A stretch of 64,000 bases of DNA from NCBI RefSeq assembly GCF_029946005.1, contig NZ_JAQSDR010000002.1, forward strand, positions 248,001 through 312,000, read 5' to 3'. The position numbers were made by a program, and so were the translations under genes. Source of the DNA: Aquabacterium sp. (GTDB taxonomy: Bacteria > Pseudomonadota > Gammaproteobacteria > Burkholderiales > Burkholderiaceae_C). This document shows positions 1 to 8,377 of this stretch, in pieces. The notes under the pieces were generated by a model. It was not told the origin of the DNA, searched no databases, and saw only the letters and a program-made list of their open reading frames with translations. The stretch's first letter is position 1. Every line of letters begins with the position of its first letter.

Positions 1-591
1 AAGCGCGCCGTGATCGCGTCTGAAGACGCCAACTTCGCAGACCACAGCGGCGTCGAATGGGACGCCCTGGAAAACGCCTGGAAGCGCAACAACCGGGCGC
101 AGGCCAAGGTGGACAAGGCCCGCGCGCAAGCCCAGTCCCGCTATGAACGGGCCGTGGCACGCGCGCAGTCACGCGGACGCAAGCCGCCGGAACCGCCAGC
201 GCACGCCCTCAGTGCCACGCCCAAGGTCATTGGCGGCTCGACCATCACGCAGCAACTGGCCAAGAACCTGCTCCTGAGTGGCGAGCGCAACTTCCTGCGA
301 AAGGGCCAGGAGTTCGCGATCACCTTCATGCTGGAAGGCATGCTGAGCAAGGAACGCATCCTGGGCATCTACCTCAACAACGTGGAATGGGGCGAGGGCA
401 TCTTTGGCGCGCAAGCGGCCGCGCGCCACTACTTTCGGGTCGATGCCAACCAGTTGAGTGCCACGCCTGCGGGCCGCCTGGCGGTGATGCTGCCCGCCCC
501 CAAGCGCTTTGAAAAGAACCCCCATTCCGCGTATGTGGCGGGCCGGGGCGCCTCCATCGCCGCGCGATTGCAGGGCGTCGAGCTGCCCTGA
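1..591 (+). CDS. mtgA: Monofunctional biosynthetic peptidoglycan transglycosylase (5' partial)
   Basis: The reading frame is open from base 1, so the N-terminus (membrane anchor and start of the GT51 domain) lies outside the window. Visible GT51 hallmarks are the catalytic-glutamate motif ASEDANF at the very start, [25 protein letters not shown] and [19 protein letters not shown]. The enzyme polymerises lipid II into glycan strands at the inner membrane without a transpeptidase domain. An unusual insert of about 40 residues rich in Ala, Arg and Gln, probably helical (roughly residues 27-70 of the visible part), separates the two conserved motifs; most MtgA proteins have about ten residues there. 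The family assignment is secure. The meaning of the insert is unknown. Confidence 0.93.
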   Translation, partial: KRAVIASEDANFADHSGVEWDALENAWKRNNRAQAKVDKARAQAQSRYERAVARAQSRGRKPPEPPAHALSATPKVIGGSTITQQLAKNLLLSGERNFLRKGQEFAITFMLEGMLSKERILGIYLNNVEWGEGIFGAQAAARHYFRVDANQLSATPAGRLAVMLPAPKRFEKNPHSAYVAGRGASIAARLQGVELP

Positions 592-611
592 GCAAATCCC
601 CCTGCCCGCCC

Positions 612-1082
612 TCAGCGCCTGCGCAGCGAAGGCCACCACCGGCGCATCAACCAGGCGTCCAGGGCCAACCGACCAGGGCCAAACAACACCAGGGCGAAGC
701 TCAGCACCGCCCACAGCACGTGGTCCTTCAAGCCCGCCGCGCTGATGTCCGGGTAGCTGTAGGCCGCCACCGCGTTGAGGAAGAACACACCCAAAGCAGC
801 AGGACGACTGAACAAGCCCACGGCCAGCAGCACCGGGAAAATCAGCTCACCGCCCGTGCCCATCCAGGCGGCCAACTCGGGGGGCAAGACGGGCACGTGG
901 TATTCCTCGGCGAACAGGAACAAGGTCGAGTCCCAGTCCTGCAACTTGGTCAAGCCGGATTTGAAGAACACGTCCAGCAAGTACAGGCGCGCGGCCAGCA
1001 AAGCCAGGGACTGCGCCCAAGGCTCGGCACGCTGGGCAAGGCGCACGGCAGGTTCAATCCAGCGTTCGATGAGTGAGATCAT
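612..1082 (-). CDS. DoxX family membrane protein
   Basis: A small protein of 156 residues with four hydrophobic segments and the DoxX-type N-terminal pattern (RLYLLDVFFKSGLTKLQDW, then GGELIFPVLLAVGLFSRPAA). The start at 1082 is preferred over an upstream in-frame ATG at 1106 because AGGAG lies 8 nt ahead of it. DoxX proteins are quinone- or redox-associated inner-membrane proteins of loosely defined function. This one is the third gene of a sigma factor/anti-sigma operon on the same strand, with a 55-nt gap behind the anti-sigma gene. In Burkholderiales, DoxX genes are common partners of this kind of ECF sigma factor, which suggests co-regulation under metal or oxidative stress; that is inference. 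Confidence 0.85.
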   Translation of the reverse strand: MISLIERWIEPAVRLAQRAEPWAQSLALLAARLYLLDVFFKSGLTKLQDWDSTLFLFAEEYHVPVLPPELAAWMGTGGELIFPVLLAVGLFSRPAALGVFFLNAVAAYSYPDISAAGLKDHVLWAVLSFALVLFGPGRLALDAWLMRRWWPSLRRR

Positions 1083-1137
1083 GGCAAGGCTCCTGAAAGA
1101 TGTCATTCATCCATGAGTCGCGCAGCATGGCCATTTC

Positions 1138-1344
1138 TTACACGCGTCCGGGAGGCGGCTCGTCGTCGTCATCGTGACGTGCCGCAAAGGACTGCATCGC
1201 CCGGCGCAAGAAGCCAAGCTGCTGGCGAAAGTTGCGGCAGCCCACACACATCCAGGTGTGGACCTCCAGCGAAGTGCGTTCGCCATGGGTCAAAGGGCGG
1301 TCCTGTGACTCGGACATCAGGCGGGTGGCTCGATCGCAATTCAT
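1138..1344 (-). CDS. Small zinc-finger anti-sigma factor (zf-HC2-like)
   Basis: A 68-residue protein with an H-x3-C-x2-C motif (HTWMCVGC, residues about 29-36), the hallmark of zinc-binding anti-sigma domains. It has no transmembrane segment, so it would be a soluble, possibly redox- or zinc-sensing, antagonist. The ATG at 1344 overlaps the sigma factor stop codon in an ATGA arrangement and is preceded by AAGGGACG, so translational coupling decides the start. The tail is acidic (DDDDE). It would sequester the ECF sigma factor encoded immediately upstream. The role is inferred from the family and the coupling. Confidence 0.82.
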   Translation of the reverse strand: MNCDRATRLMSESQDRPLTHGERTSLEVHTWMCVGCRNFRQQLGFLRRAMQSFAARHDDDDEPPPGRV

Positions 1345-1958
1345 CGACGTCCCTTCTTCTTCGACGTTGGGCCCGATGCGAACCAACGCTGACCCAGGCA
1401 CTCCTGCAAGCGCAGTCGCGCCCGGTGCAGCATCACGAACAGATTGGCCGAGGTGATGCCCACGGTCACACAAATCTCGTCCGTCTCAAAGCCCATGAAC
1501 TCTCGCATCATGAATACACGCGATTGCTGAGCGGGCACGCCGTCCAGACACGCCTCGAACACCAACCAGAACTGCTGTTGCTCCAGGCAGGCCTGCGGGT
1601 CCGCCCAGGCGGTCGGGCGGCTGTCCGACAACCAATGACCGCGCCGGTCAAACAAATCATTGGTCGCGTCTTCCTCGTTTTCCTTACACAGGCTGCTGGC
1701 ATCCACCATGCGCTGCTTGTGGCGCAGCACATCGGCCACCTTGTTCTTCAGGATGGCGAACACCCAAGTCTTGAGCGCGGCGCGCCCGGCGAAGCGCTGA
1801 GCGCCCACCAAGGCCCCGGCCAAAGCCTCTTGCACGGCATCTTCGGCCAGGTGCACATCGCCCAGGTGCAACTGGGCGAACTTCACCATTTGATGGCGCA
1901 GCGCGCTCAGGTAACCCGAGTCGAGCAGGTCGTTTTGCGGAACAGCAGCGGTGCTCAT
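1341..1958 (-). CDS. ECF-type RNA polymerase sigma factor
   Basis: A 205-residue sigma-70 family protein with region 2 (EDAVQEALAGAL..RFAGRAALKTWVFAILKNKVADVLR) and region 4 (VFMMREFMGFETDEICVTVGITSANLFVMLHRARLRL). Between them is the tryptophan-rich linker (RRGHWLSDSRPTAWADPQ) typical of a betaproteobacterial ECF group found beside DoxX genes. Translation is taken from the ATG at 1958 (MSTAAVPQND); an upstream extension would be non-conserved. It heads an operon with an anti-sigma factor (4-nt overlap) and a DoxX protein. By family it redirects RNA polymerase, probably to its own promoter as well. The inducing signal is not visible. Confidence 0.9.
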   Translation of the reverse strand: MSTAAVPQNDLLDSGYLSALRHQMVKFAQLHLGDVHLAEDAVQEALAGALVGAQRFAGRAALKTWVFAILKNKVADVLRHKQRMVDASSLCKENEEDATNDLFDRRGHWLSDSRPTAWADPQACLEQQQFWLVFEACLDGVPAQQSRVFMMREFMGFETDEICVTVGITSANLFVMLHRARLRLQECLGQRWFASGPTSKKKGRR

Positions 1959-2064
1959 GGGTGGCGCAGGCCTTGGTGACCCGAAGGGGTGAGTGGCATC
2001 ACCCCAGACTTTACAAGCAGATCGGGTGTCCAGCCAGCCGCCCAAGACATGGCATGCTCACGCC

Positions 2065-3024
2065 ATGGACCCACTCAGCCTGATCCTGGACGACATGCGT
2101 TTCAATGGTGTCGTGTTCGCCTACACCGAGATGACCGCCCCCTGGTCACTGCAACTGCACACGCCGGGCCTGGCGGCGTTTCACACGGTGGGCGCTGGAC
2201 AATGCTGGCTGATCCGCGATGGTGAGGAACCCCTGCTGATGCAAACCGGCGACCTGCTGGTGCTGCCCGCAGGCAGCGCGCACAAGGTGCAGGACCAACC
2301 CCACACCATGGCGCAGACAGAGGATCTCTTGCCCTACCTGAGCACCTCGGATTTGGACGCGCTCAAGCTCGGCGGGGGCGGCCCCGTGTGCCGCCTCATC
2401 AGTGGCCATGCGCGCTTTGACATCGACATGGCCGCCCCCCTGACCGCCGCCCTGCCCCCTCTGATGCACCTGCACGGGCTGGGCGAGGCGCCACCACTTT
2501 GGCTGGGCATTGGGCTTCAGTTCCTGGCCCAGGAAGTATCCGCGCGCAGGCCTGCTCAGCAAGCCATCATCAACCGCCTCGGCGACATCCTCTTCATGGA
2601 ATGCCTGAGGGATTACGTGGAATCGATTCCGGAAGATTCGGGCAACTGGCTGGCCGCCCTGAAAGACCGGGCCCTGTCGGTGGCCCTGGCCCAGATGCAC
2701 CAGAACCCGCGCCACAACTGGACCGTGCCCGAATTGGCGCAGCACGCTTGCTTGTCTCGATCAGCGTTTGCCGACCGCTTCAGCCAAGCCCTGGGCGAAC
2801 CGCCGTTGACCTACCTGACGCGCCACCGCATGCGGCTGGCCGCACGGCAGTTGGGCAACCAGAGCGGCTTGTCGGTCAGCCGCGTGGCCGACCAAGTGGG
2901 TTACGCCTCGGAAACCGCGTTCAGCCAGGCCTTCAAGCGCCAGTACGGCGTGTCACCCTCGGTGTGGCGACAGCAGCGCACTCGGCAGCAAAGCGCTCAG
3001 GCCGAAACTTCAGCGGCAGAGTGA
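2065..3024 (+). CDS. AraC family transcriptional regulator with N-terminal cupin
   Basis: A 319-residue regulator. Residues about 5-190 form a cupin domain of the AraC-binding kind (LHTPGLAAFHTVGAGQCWLI, then GDLLVLPAGSAHKVQD). The C-terminal 100 residues contain the two AraC helix-turn-helices (WTVPELAQHACLSRSAFADRFSQALGEPPLTYLTRHRM, then SVSRVADQVGYASETAFSQAFKRQYGVSPSVWR). The start at 2065 is the first ATG matching the family N-terminus; there is no strong ribosome binding site. It diverges from the ECF sigma operon, and its 3' end overlaps the convergent rhlE gene by 15 nt. Such proteins usually control a neighbouring oxidoreductase or efflux gene, but no obvious target adjoins it. The ligand is unknown. 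Confidence 0.9.
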   Translation: MDPLSLILDDMRFNGVVFAYTEMTAPWSLQLHTPGLAAFHTVGAGQCWLIRDGEEPLLMQTGDLLVLPAGSAHKVQDQPHTMAQTEDLLPYLSTSDLDALKLGGGGPVCRLISGHARFDIDMAAPLTAALPPLMHLHGLGEAPPLWLGIGLQFLAQEVSARRPAQQAIINRLGDILFMECLRDYVESIPEDSGNWLAALKDRALSVALAQMHQNPRHNWTVPELAQHACLSRSAFADRFSQALGEPPLTYLTRHRMRLAARQLGNQSGLSVSRVADQVGYASETAFSQAFKRQYGVSPSVWRQQRTRQQSAQAETSAAE

Positions 3025-4611
3025 GCCGGGGCCACCCAACAAGGCGGCAACCTTGCGCTTGGGCTTGTTGATGAAGCGCGACACACTGCTGCCAGCGCTG
3101 GTCGTGGGACCAGCGTTCTTGTCTTCCCAGACAGGATCGGCGTCGGGTGCAGGCTCGTAGGGTTTGTTGAAGAATGGATCGGCGGGCTCGGCGCGGCGGT
3201 AGGCCGGGCGCACAGGGCGTGTCGGGCGGCCTGCCTCCCGCGGGGCTTCGCTGCGCTCGGCATCGGGCGAAAACGACGCTGCGGGGCGTGCTTCAGAACG
3301 TTCTTCGTAGCGCGATTCGCGCTGAGGGCGGCGCTCGCCTTCCAGCTCGAAAGGCTCGACTTCAATCTTCTTCTTGATCAGCTTTTCGATGTCGGCCATC
3401 AGGCGGGCATCGGACGATGTGACCAGCGACACCGCCAGACCGGAAGCGCCTGCGCGGCCCGTGCGGCCAATGCGGTGCACGTAGTCTTCAGCGCCAAAGG
3501 GGATGTCGAAGTTGAACACCGCGGGCAGGGCCGCGATGTCCAGACCGCGCGCGGCCACATCGGTGGCGACCAGCAAATCGACTTCACCGGCCTTGAACGC
3601 GGCCAGGGCCTTCAGGCGCTCGTCTTGCGACTTGTCGCCGTGCAGGGCCGAGGTGCGCAGACCATCGCGCTCGAACGAACGGGCCAGGCGCGAGGCCCCC
3701 AGCTTGGAATTCACGAAGACAATGCTTTGCGTGATGCCACGTTCGCGCAAGATCTGGCGGATCACGGCGCGCTTGTCGTCGTCGGTGGTGCGGTAAAAGC
3801 GCTGCTCGACGTTGGTGGCAGTCTCGTTCGGGCGGGCCGTTTCGACCAGGATCGGGTCTTGCAAGTAGCTTTGCGCCAGCTTCTTGATCTCGGGCGAGAA
3901 CGTGGCCGAGAACAACAGCGTCTGGCGCTGCTTGGGCAGATAGCTCAGGATGCGCTGCAGGTCGGGCAGGAAGCCGATGTCCAGCATGCGGTCGGCTTCG
4001 TCCAGCACCACGTACTCGACCTGGCCGAGGTTGCAGTTCTTGGCTTCGATGTGGTCCAGCAGGCGGCCTGGCGTGGCGATCAACACTTCGACGCCAGCCT
4101 TGAGCTCGAGCGTTTGCTCTTTCATGTTCATGCCACCGAACACCACGGCCACGCGCAGATTGGTCTGCTTGGCGTAGTTGGTGACGTTGGCGGCCACCTG
4201 CACGGCCAATTCGCGCGTGGGGGCCAGCACGATGGCGCGCACCGGGTGGCGGGCGGGCGACATGCTGGGGTTCTCGTGCTTGAGCATCTTCTGCAACAGC
4301 GGGATCGAAAACGCGGCGGTCTTGCCGGTGCCGGTCTGGGCGGCGCCCATCACGTCACGGCCTTCCAGCACCAGGGGGATCGCCTTGGCCTGGATGGGCG
4401 TCATGGACAGGTAACCCTGCGTCACGATGGCGCGCAGCAGTTTCGGGTCCAGGGGCAGCGTGTCGAACCGCAGGGGTTCTTCGGGTGCCACATCAGCGGG
4501 CAATGCGCTGGTAAGGGAAGCGGCCTCTGCGGGAACTGTCTCTGGGACGGTCGAGGGCGTGGGCGGCAACTCTGCCGCAGTAGGTGTGTTGTGATTCATC
4601 AAGTCGAACAT
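3010..4611 (-). CDS. rhlE: DEAD-box ATP-dependent RNA helicase RhlE
   Basis: A 533-residue helicase with all superfamily 2 motifs in order: MTPIQAKAIP (Q motif), AQTGTGKTA (Walker A), PTRELA, TPGRLLD, DEAD, SAT, then the C-terminal VFVNSK, ATDVAARGLDI and HRIGRTGR. The N-terminal 45 residues are Pro/Ala/Thr rich. The last 130 residues form a low-complexity Arg/Glu/Pro tail ending in a basic patch, as in other RhlE proteins. It remodels RNA or ribosome assembly intermediates in the cytoplasm. The ATG at 4611 follows AGAGGGG; a second ATG four codons later is possible. The 3' end overlaps the AraC gene convergently by 15 nt. Confidence 0.95.
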   Translation of the reverse strand: MFDLMNHNTPTAAELPPTPSTVPETVPAEAASLTSALPADVAPEEPLRFDTLPLDPKLLRAIVTQGYLSMTPIQAKAIPLVLEGRDVMGAAQTGTGKTAAFSIPLLQKMLKHENPSMSPARHPVRAIVLAPTRELAVQVAANVTNYAKQTNLRVAVVFGGMNMKEQTLELKAGVEVLIATPGRLLDHIEAKNCNLGQVEYVVLDEADRMLDIGFLPDLQRILSYLPKQRQTLLFSATFSPEIKKLAQSYLQDPILVETARPNETATNVEQRFYRTTDDDKRAVIRQILRERGITQSIVFVNSKLGASRLARSFERDGLRTSALHGDKSQDERLKALAAFKAGEVDLLVATDVAARGLDIAALPAVFNFDIPFGAEDYVHRIGRTGRAGASGLAVSLVTSSDARLMADIEKLIKKKIEVEPFELEGERRPQRESRYEERSEARPAASFSPDAERSEAPREAGRPTRPVRPAYRRAEPADPFFNKPYEPAPDADPVWEDKNAGPTTSAGSSVSRFINKPKRKVAALLGGPGSLCR

Positions 4612-4646
4612 TATCCCCTCTGCGTACCCCCAGCGCAAGCCAGTGC

Positions 4647-5738
4647 CTAGAAGGTGTAGCCCACGGTGCGCTGGATGCCCATGGTGCTGGCCTCGGCCTC
4701 CTCCAACAGCTTGGCCAGTGGGCCCAATCCTTGATAGCGAGTGCACACTTTGTGCGCATGCGTCCAGACCCGGGGAATGTCGGCCAAATACCCCTGTTTG
4801 CCGTCGCGCAGGGCCAAACGGGCAAAGATGCCCAGCACTTTGAGGTGGCGCTGCAGGCCCATCCAGTCCAGATCACGCCAGAAATCGCCAAAGTCAGCGG
4901 GCACGGCCAGGCCCTGTTTGCGGGCTCGCTCCCAGTAACGCACGGCGTGGTCCAGCTGGGTTTCTTCGTCCCAGAACACATAGGCGTCGCGCAGCAGGGA
5001 CACCAGGTCATAGGTCAAAGGGCCGACCACGGCGTCCTGGAAATCGATGACACCAGGGCGGGCCTGGGTGTCATCGACGTTCACCATCAGGTTGCGGCTG
5101 TGAAAATCACGGTGGACCAGCACGGTGGCCTGCGACAGCACCTGCGACTTGATCAGGCCGAACGTTGTGGCCAGCATGGCCTGTTGGACGTCGTCGAGTT
5201 GCTGGCCACGCAGCTTCGTCAGGTACCAATCGGGGAACAGGTCCAGCTCACGCTGCAGCAGGGCATCGTCGTAGGGCGGGATGTTGGCGGGCGGGGCCAC
5301 GGCCTGCAGCCGCAGCAGTTCGTCCAAGGCCGCCACATAGCGGGCGCGGCTGTCGGGGGTCTCCAGGTTGCCCACCTCCACGCCCGCATTCAGCGTGGAC
5401 AACAAGGTGTGCTCGCCCAGGTCGGTCAACAGCATGAAGCCTTGGGCCTCGTCCCAGGCCAGCACCTCGGGCACATTCACACCACCGGCGTGCAGCAGGC
5501 GCGCGATCGACACGAAGGGGCGGCAATCCTCCTTGGCAGGCGGCGCGTCCATGACGATGAAAGACGCCGAGGCGCCCTGCGCATCAACCCGGAAGTAGCG
5601 GCGGAAACTGGCATCGGCGCTGGCCAAGCGCAAGGTCTCGGGCAGCAGGCCGTGGGCGGGCGCCAGCCCGTTCAACCATTGGTGAAACGCCGCCTGGCGA
5701 TCGGCTTCAAGCCAGACAATGGAATCAAAAGAAGGCAT
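4647..5738 (-). CDS. amgK: Sugar kinase of the AmgK type (N-acetylmuramate/GlcNAc anomeric kinase), phosphotransferase family
   Basis: A 363-residue aminoglycoside-phosphotransferase fold protein with DASFRRYFRV (nucleotide loop), TDLGEHTLL, the catalytic HRDFHSRNLMV and the metal-binding GVIDFQDAVVGPLTYDLVSLLRD. The same fold and a location divergent from lptD are seen for AmgK in Pseudomonas, which phosphorylates recycled MurNAc in a salvage route to UDP-MurNAc. The usual partner murU (nucleotidyltransferase) is not adjacent here; rhlE follows instead, 35 nt downstream. Function is inferred from the motif pattern and the lptD-linked position. Another small-molecule phosphotransferase cannot be excluded. 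Confidence 0.78.
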   Translation of the reverse strand: MPSFDSIVWLEADRQAAFHQWLNGLAPAHGLLPETLRLASADASFRRYFRVDAQGASASFIVMDAPPAKEDCRPFVSIARLLHAGGVNVPEVLAWDEAQGFMLLTDLGEHTLLSTLNAGVEVGNLETPDSRARYVAALDELLRLQAVAPPANIPPYDDALLQRELDLFPDWYLTKLRGQQLDDVQQAMLATTFGLIKSQVLSQATVLVHRDFHSRNLMVNVDDTQARPGVIDFQDAVVGPLTYDLVSLLRDAYVFWDEETQLDHAVRYWERARKQGLAVPADFGDFWRDLDWMGLQRHLKVLGIFARLALRDGKQGYLADIPRVWTHAHKVCTRYQGLGPLAKLLEEAEASTMGIQRTVGYTF

Positions 5739-5830
5739 GGGTGTGAGCGCGTGAAATAATCACCCGATTGTAGGCAAGGCCGCTGCCGAAGCGGCGCCCC
5801 TTCCATCCAGGACAGCGCCCGCCCCACACC

Positions 5831-8377
5831 GTGACCCGATCCACCGCCCGCCCCCTGTCCGCCCGCTGGACCCCGATCGCCCTGGCCGCCGCCCTGGTGG
5901 CTGCCCCGCTGGGTTTTTCAACCACCGCCCATGCGCAGGCTGCTGCGGCGAAAGCCCCCCCCGCATCGGTACCGGCCGCCCCCGAGCCATCGGCCCCGGC
6001 CGGTACGCTCGCCGACCCACTGCGTTTTTCCTTCAACCTGGACGTGCCCATCGCTGGCCAGGAGAACCCGGCACTGCCCTTGTTTTTCGAGGCGGATCAC
6101 CTGGAGGGCCAGCCCGATGACCGCATGCGGGCCACCGGTTCGGTGCGGCTCAAACAAGGTGACCTGATCGTGCGGGCCGACGAAGTCACCCACACCTATG
6201 CCGACAACACCGCCAAGGCGGTGGGCAATGTGCGCATCACCCGCCGGGGCGACTTCTACAGCGGCCCCGAGCTCACCCTCAAGCTGGACACCCTGGAAGG
6301 CGAGTTCGTCAACCCCAATTACCGCTTTGCCCGCACCAACGCCGGCGGTCACGCCGACCTGGTCGAGTTCCTGGGCGGCAACCGCCTGCGCGCCACCAAC
6401 GCCACTTACAGCAGCTGCACACCCGAGAACACCGCCGATGGCAGCCCGGGCGAGCCCGATTGGGTGCTCAGCACCCGCAAGGTGACGATGGACATCGACG
6501 CGAATGAAGGCCGCGCCGAAGGGGCCGTCATCCGCTTCCTGGGCGTGCCCATCCTGGGCGCCCCGGTGCTGACCTTTCCGCTGTCGGACGCACGCAAATC
6601 GGGTTGGCTGCCGCCCAGTTTCGACATCGACAACAAGAGCGGCTTCGAGCTGGCCGAGCCCTACTACTGGAACATCGCGCCCAACCAGGACGCCACCCTC
6701 ACGCCCACGATCTCCACCCGGCGCGGCGCGGGGCTGGACACCGAATACCGCTACCTGTTGCGCAGTGACTCGGGCACCCTGCACACCTATATGCTGCCCC
6801 ATGACGATGTGGCGGGCCGCTCGCGTGGCCTGGTCGACTTCAAGCACCAGGGCGACCTGAATACCAGTGGCAACCCCACGGTGACCAACTACGAATTGCG
6901 CTGGCGCCGCGTCTCGGACGACGACTACTGGAAGGACTTCCCTCGCAACCTGCCCTCGCTGACGCCGCGCTTGTACGACAGCCACGCCAGCATCGAACGC
7001 CAGCTCAACACGCGCAACTGGGGCCTGGGCAACAGCCAGACCTCGCTGTACGCGAATGTGCAGACCTGGCAGACGCTGCGCGACCTGTCACCCACCGCTG
7101 ACGCTGCCACCCAGGTGATCTCGCCGTATCGGCGAGAACCCCAACTGGGCGTGCACAGCCGCAGCACCTCGGAGACCGGCTGGGCCTGGAGCATGACTGG
7201 CGAGTTCAACCGCTTCACCAACGAAGACACCACCCGCATCAGCGGCGACCGCGTGCACGCCATCGCCAAGCTGGAACGCCCGATGGGCGACAGCGGCATC
7301 GCCATCACCCCCCGGCTCACTCTGCACGCCGTCAGCTATTCGCTGGACCGCACCCTCACCACCGGCCAGAAGGAAGCCTCCCGCTTCATCCCTACCTTCA
7401 GCATTGACAGCAGCGCCACGCTGGAGCGCCAGGCAAACTACTTCGGGCAGGACCTGATCCAGACCCTGGAGCCCCGGGTGGAGTACGTCTACACGCCCTA
7501 CCGCAACCAGTCGGACCTGCCCTTGTTCGACAGCGCGCCGCGCGACTTCAACCAGTACTCCAGCTTCGACGAAAACGCCTTCACCGGTGTCGACCGGATC
7601 TCCGATGCCAACAAGATCAACCTGGGCCTGACCACCCGCCTGCTGAACCCGCTGACCGGCGCCGAAGCCCTGCGCCTGGGCCTGGTGCAAGGCGTGCTGT
7701 TCTCCACCCAGCGCATCACGCCCAACAACGAAGCGCCTGTGCGGCAAAAACTGTCGGACCTGCTGGTGCTGGGCTCCACCACCGTGGCCCCGCACTGGAC
7801 TTTGAGCGGCACCGCCCAGTTCAGCGCCCAAGGGCACCGCAACGAACGCTCGGTGATCGGCGTGCGCTATTCGCCAGGCGCCTGGCGCACCATCAGCGCC
7901 GACTACCGCTATACCCGCAACAGCAGCGAGCAAGTGGCCGTGGGCTGGCAATGGCCCATCTTTGGCAAGAAGCCACCGGTGGACGACTCCATGGCACGCC
8001 AGGCCATCGCCCAGACCACCGCCCTCAACTTCGACAAGCCCACGTCCGGCGGATCAGGATCAAGCTGCAAAGGCACCTGGTACAGCGTGGGCCGCCTGAA
8101 CTACAGCCTGCGCGACAGCCGTTTCGCCGACACCTTGTATGGTTTCGAGTACGACGCTGGCTGCTGGATTGGCCGCATCGTGGCCGAACGCCTGTCGGTG
8201 GGCCGCGACCAGGCCAGCACCCGTTTCATGTTCCAGCTCGAATTGGTGGGTCTGTCCCGCCTGGGTTCCAGCCCCCTGCGCGCCTTGAGGGACAATATCC
8301 CTGGCTACCGGCTGCTGCGCGATGACAACAGCGTGCTGACGGCCCCGAGCACCTTGCCCAACTTCTCTGATGACTGA
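5831..8377 (+). CDS. lptD: LPS assembly outer-membrane protein LptD
   Basis: An 848-residue protein starting at GTG, with a signal peptide (hydrophobic core LAAALVAAPLGFSTTAHAQ, residues about 18-36), an Ala/Pro linker, an N-terminal OstA/LptA-like beta-jellyroll (FEADHLEGQPDDRMRATGSVRLKQGDLIVRADEVTH) and a large C-terminal beta-barrel with many alternating aromatic strands. With LptE it inserts lipopolysaccharide into the outer leaflet of the outer membrane. Cysteines occur at SSCTPEN, SSCKGTW and DAGCW, consistent with the disulfides known for LptD. It is the first gene of an operon with surA (8-nt overlap) and rsmA, and diverges from the AmgK-like kinase. Confidence 0.96.
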   Translation: MTRSTARPLSARWTPIALAAALVAAPLGFSTTAHAQAAAAKAPPASVPAAPEPSAPAGTLADPLRFSFNLDVPIAGQENPALPLFFEADHLEGQPDDRMRATGSVRLKQGDLIVRADEVTHTYADNTAKAVGNVRITRRGDFYSGPELTLKLDTLEGEFVNPNYRFARTNAGGHADLVEFLGGNRLRATNATYSSCTPENTADGSPGEPDWVLSTRKVTMDIDANEGRAEGAVIRFLGVPILGAPVLTFPLSDARKSGWLPPSFDIDNKSGFELAEPYYWNIAPNQDATLTPTISTRRGAGLDTEYRYLLRSDSGTLHTYMLPHDDVAGRSRGLVDFKHQGDLNTSGNPTVTNYELRWRRVSDDDYWKDFPRNLPSLTPRLYDSHASIERQLNTRNWGLGNSQTSLYANVQTWQTLRDLSPTADAATQVISPYRREPQLGVHSRSTSETGWAWSMTGEFNRFTNEDTTRISGDRVHAIAKLERPMGDSGIAITPRLTLHAVSYSLDRTLTTGQKEASRFIPTFSIDSSATLERQANYFGQDLIQTLEPRVEYVYTPYRNQSDLPLFDSAPRDFNQYSSFDENAFTGVDRISDANKINLGLTTRLLNPLTGAEALRLGLVQGVLFSTQRITPNNEAPVRQKLSDLLVLGSTTVAPHWTLSGTAQFSAQGHRNERSVIGVRYSPGAWRTISADYRYTRNSSEQVAVGWQWPIFGKKPPVDDSMARQAIAQTTALNFDKPTSGGSGSSCKGTWYSVGRLNYSLRDSRFADTLYGFEYDAGCWIGRIVAERLSVGRDQASTRFMFQLELVGLSRLGSSPLRALRDNIPGYRLLRDDNSVLTAPSTLPNFSDD

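Noticed and set aside
3475..4650. Long open frame on the plus strand opposite rhlE (391 codons).
   Set aside because: It is a shadow of the helicase gene: His/Gln/Gly-rich, with no domain and no ribosome binding site. Similar long antisense frames occur opposite surA, ftsZ, murC and feoB in this GC-rich DNA.
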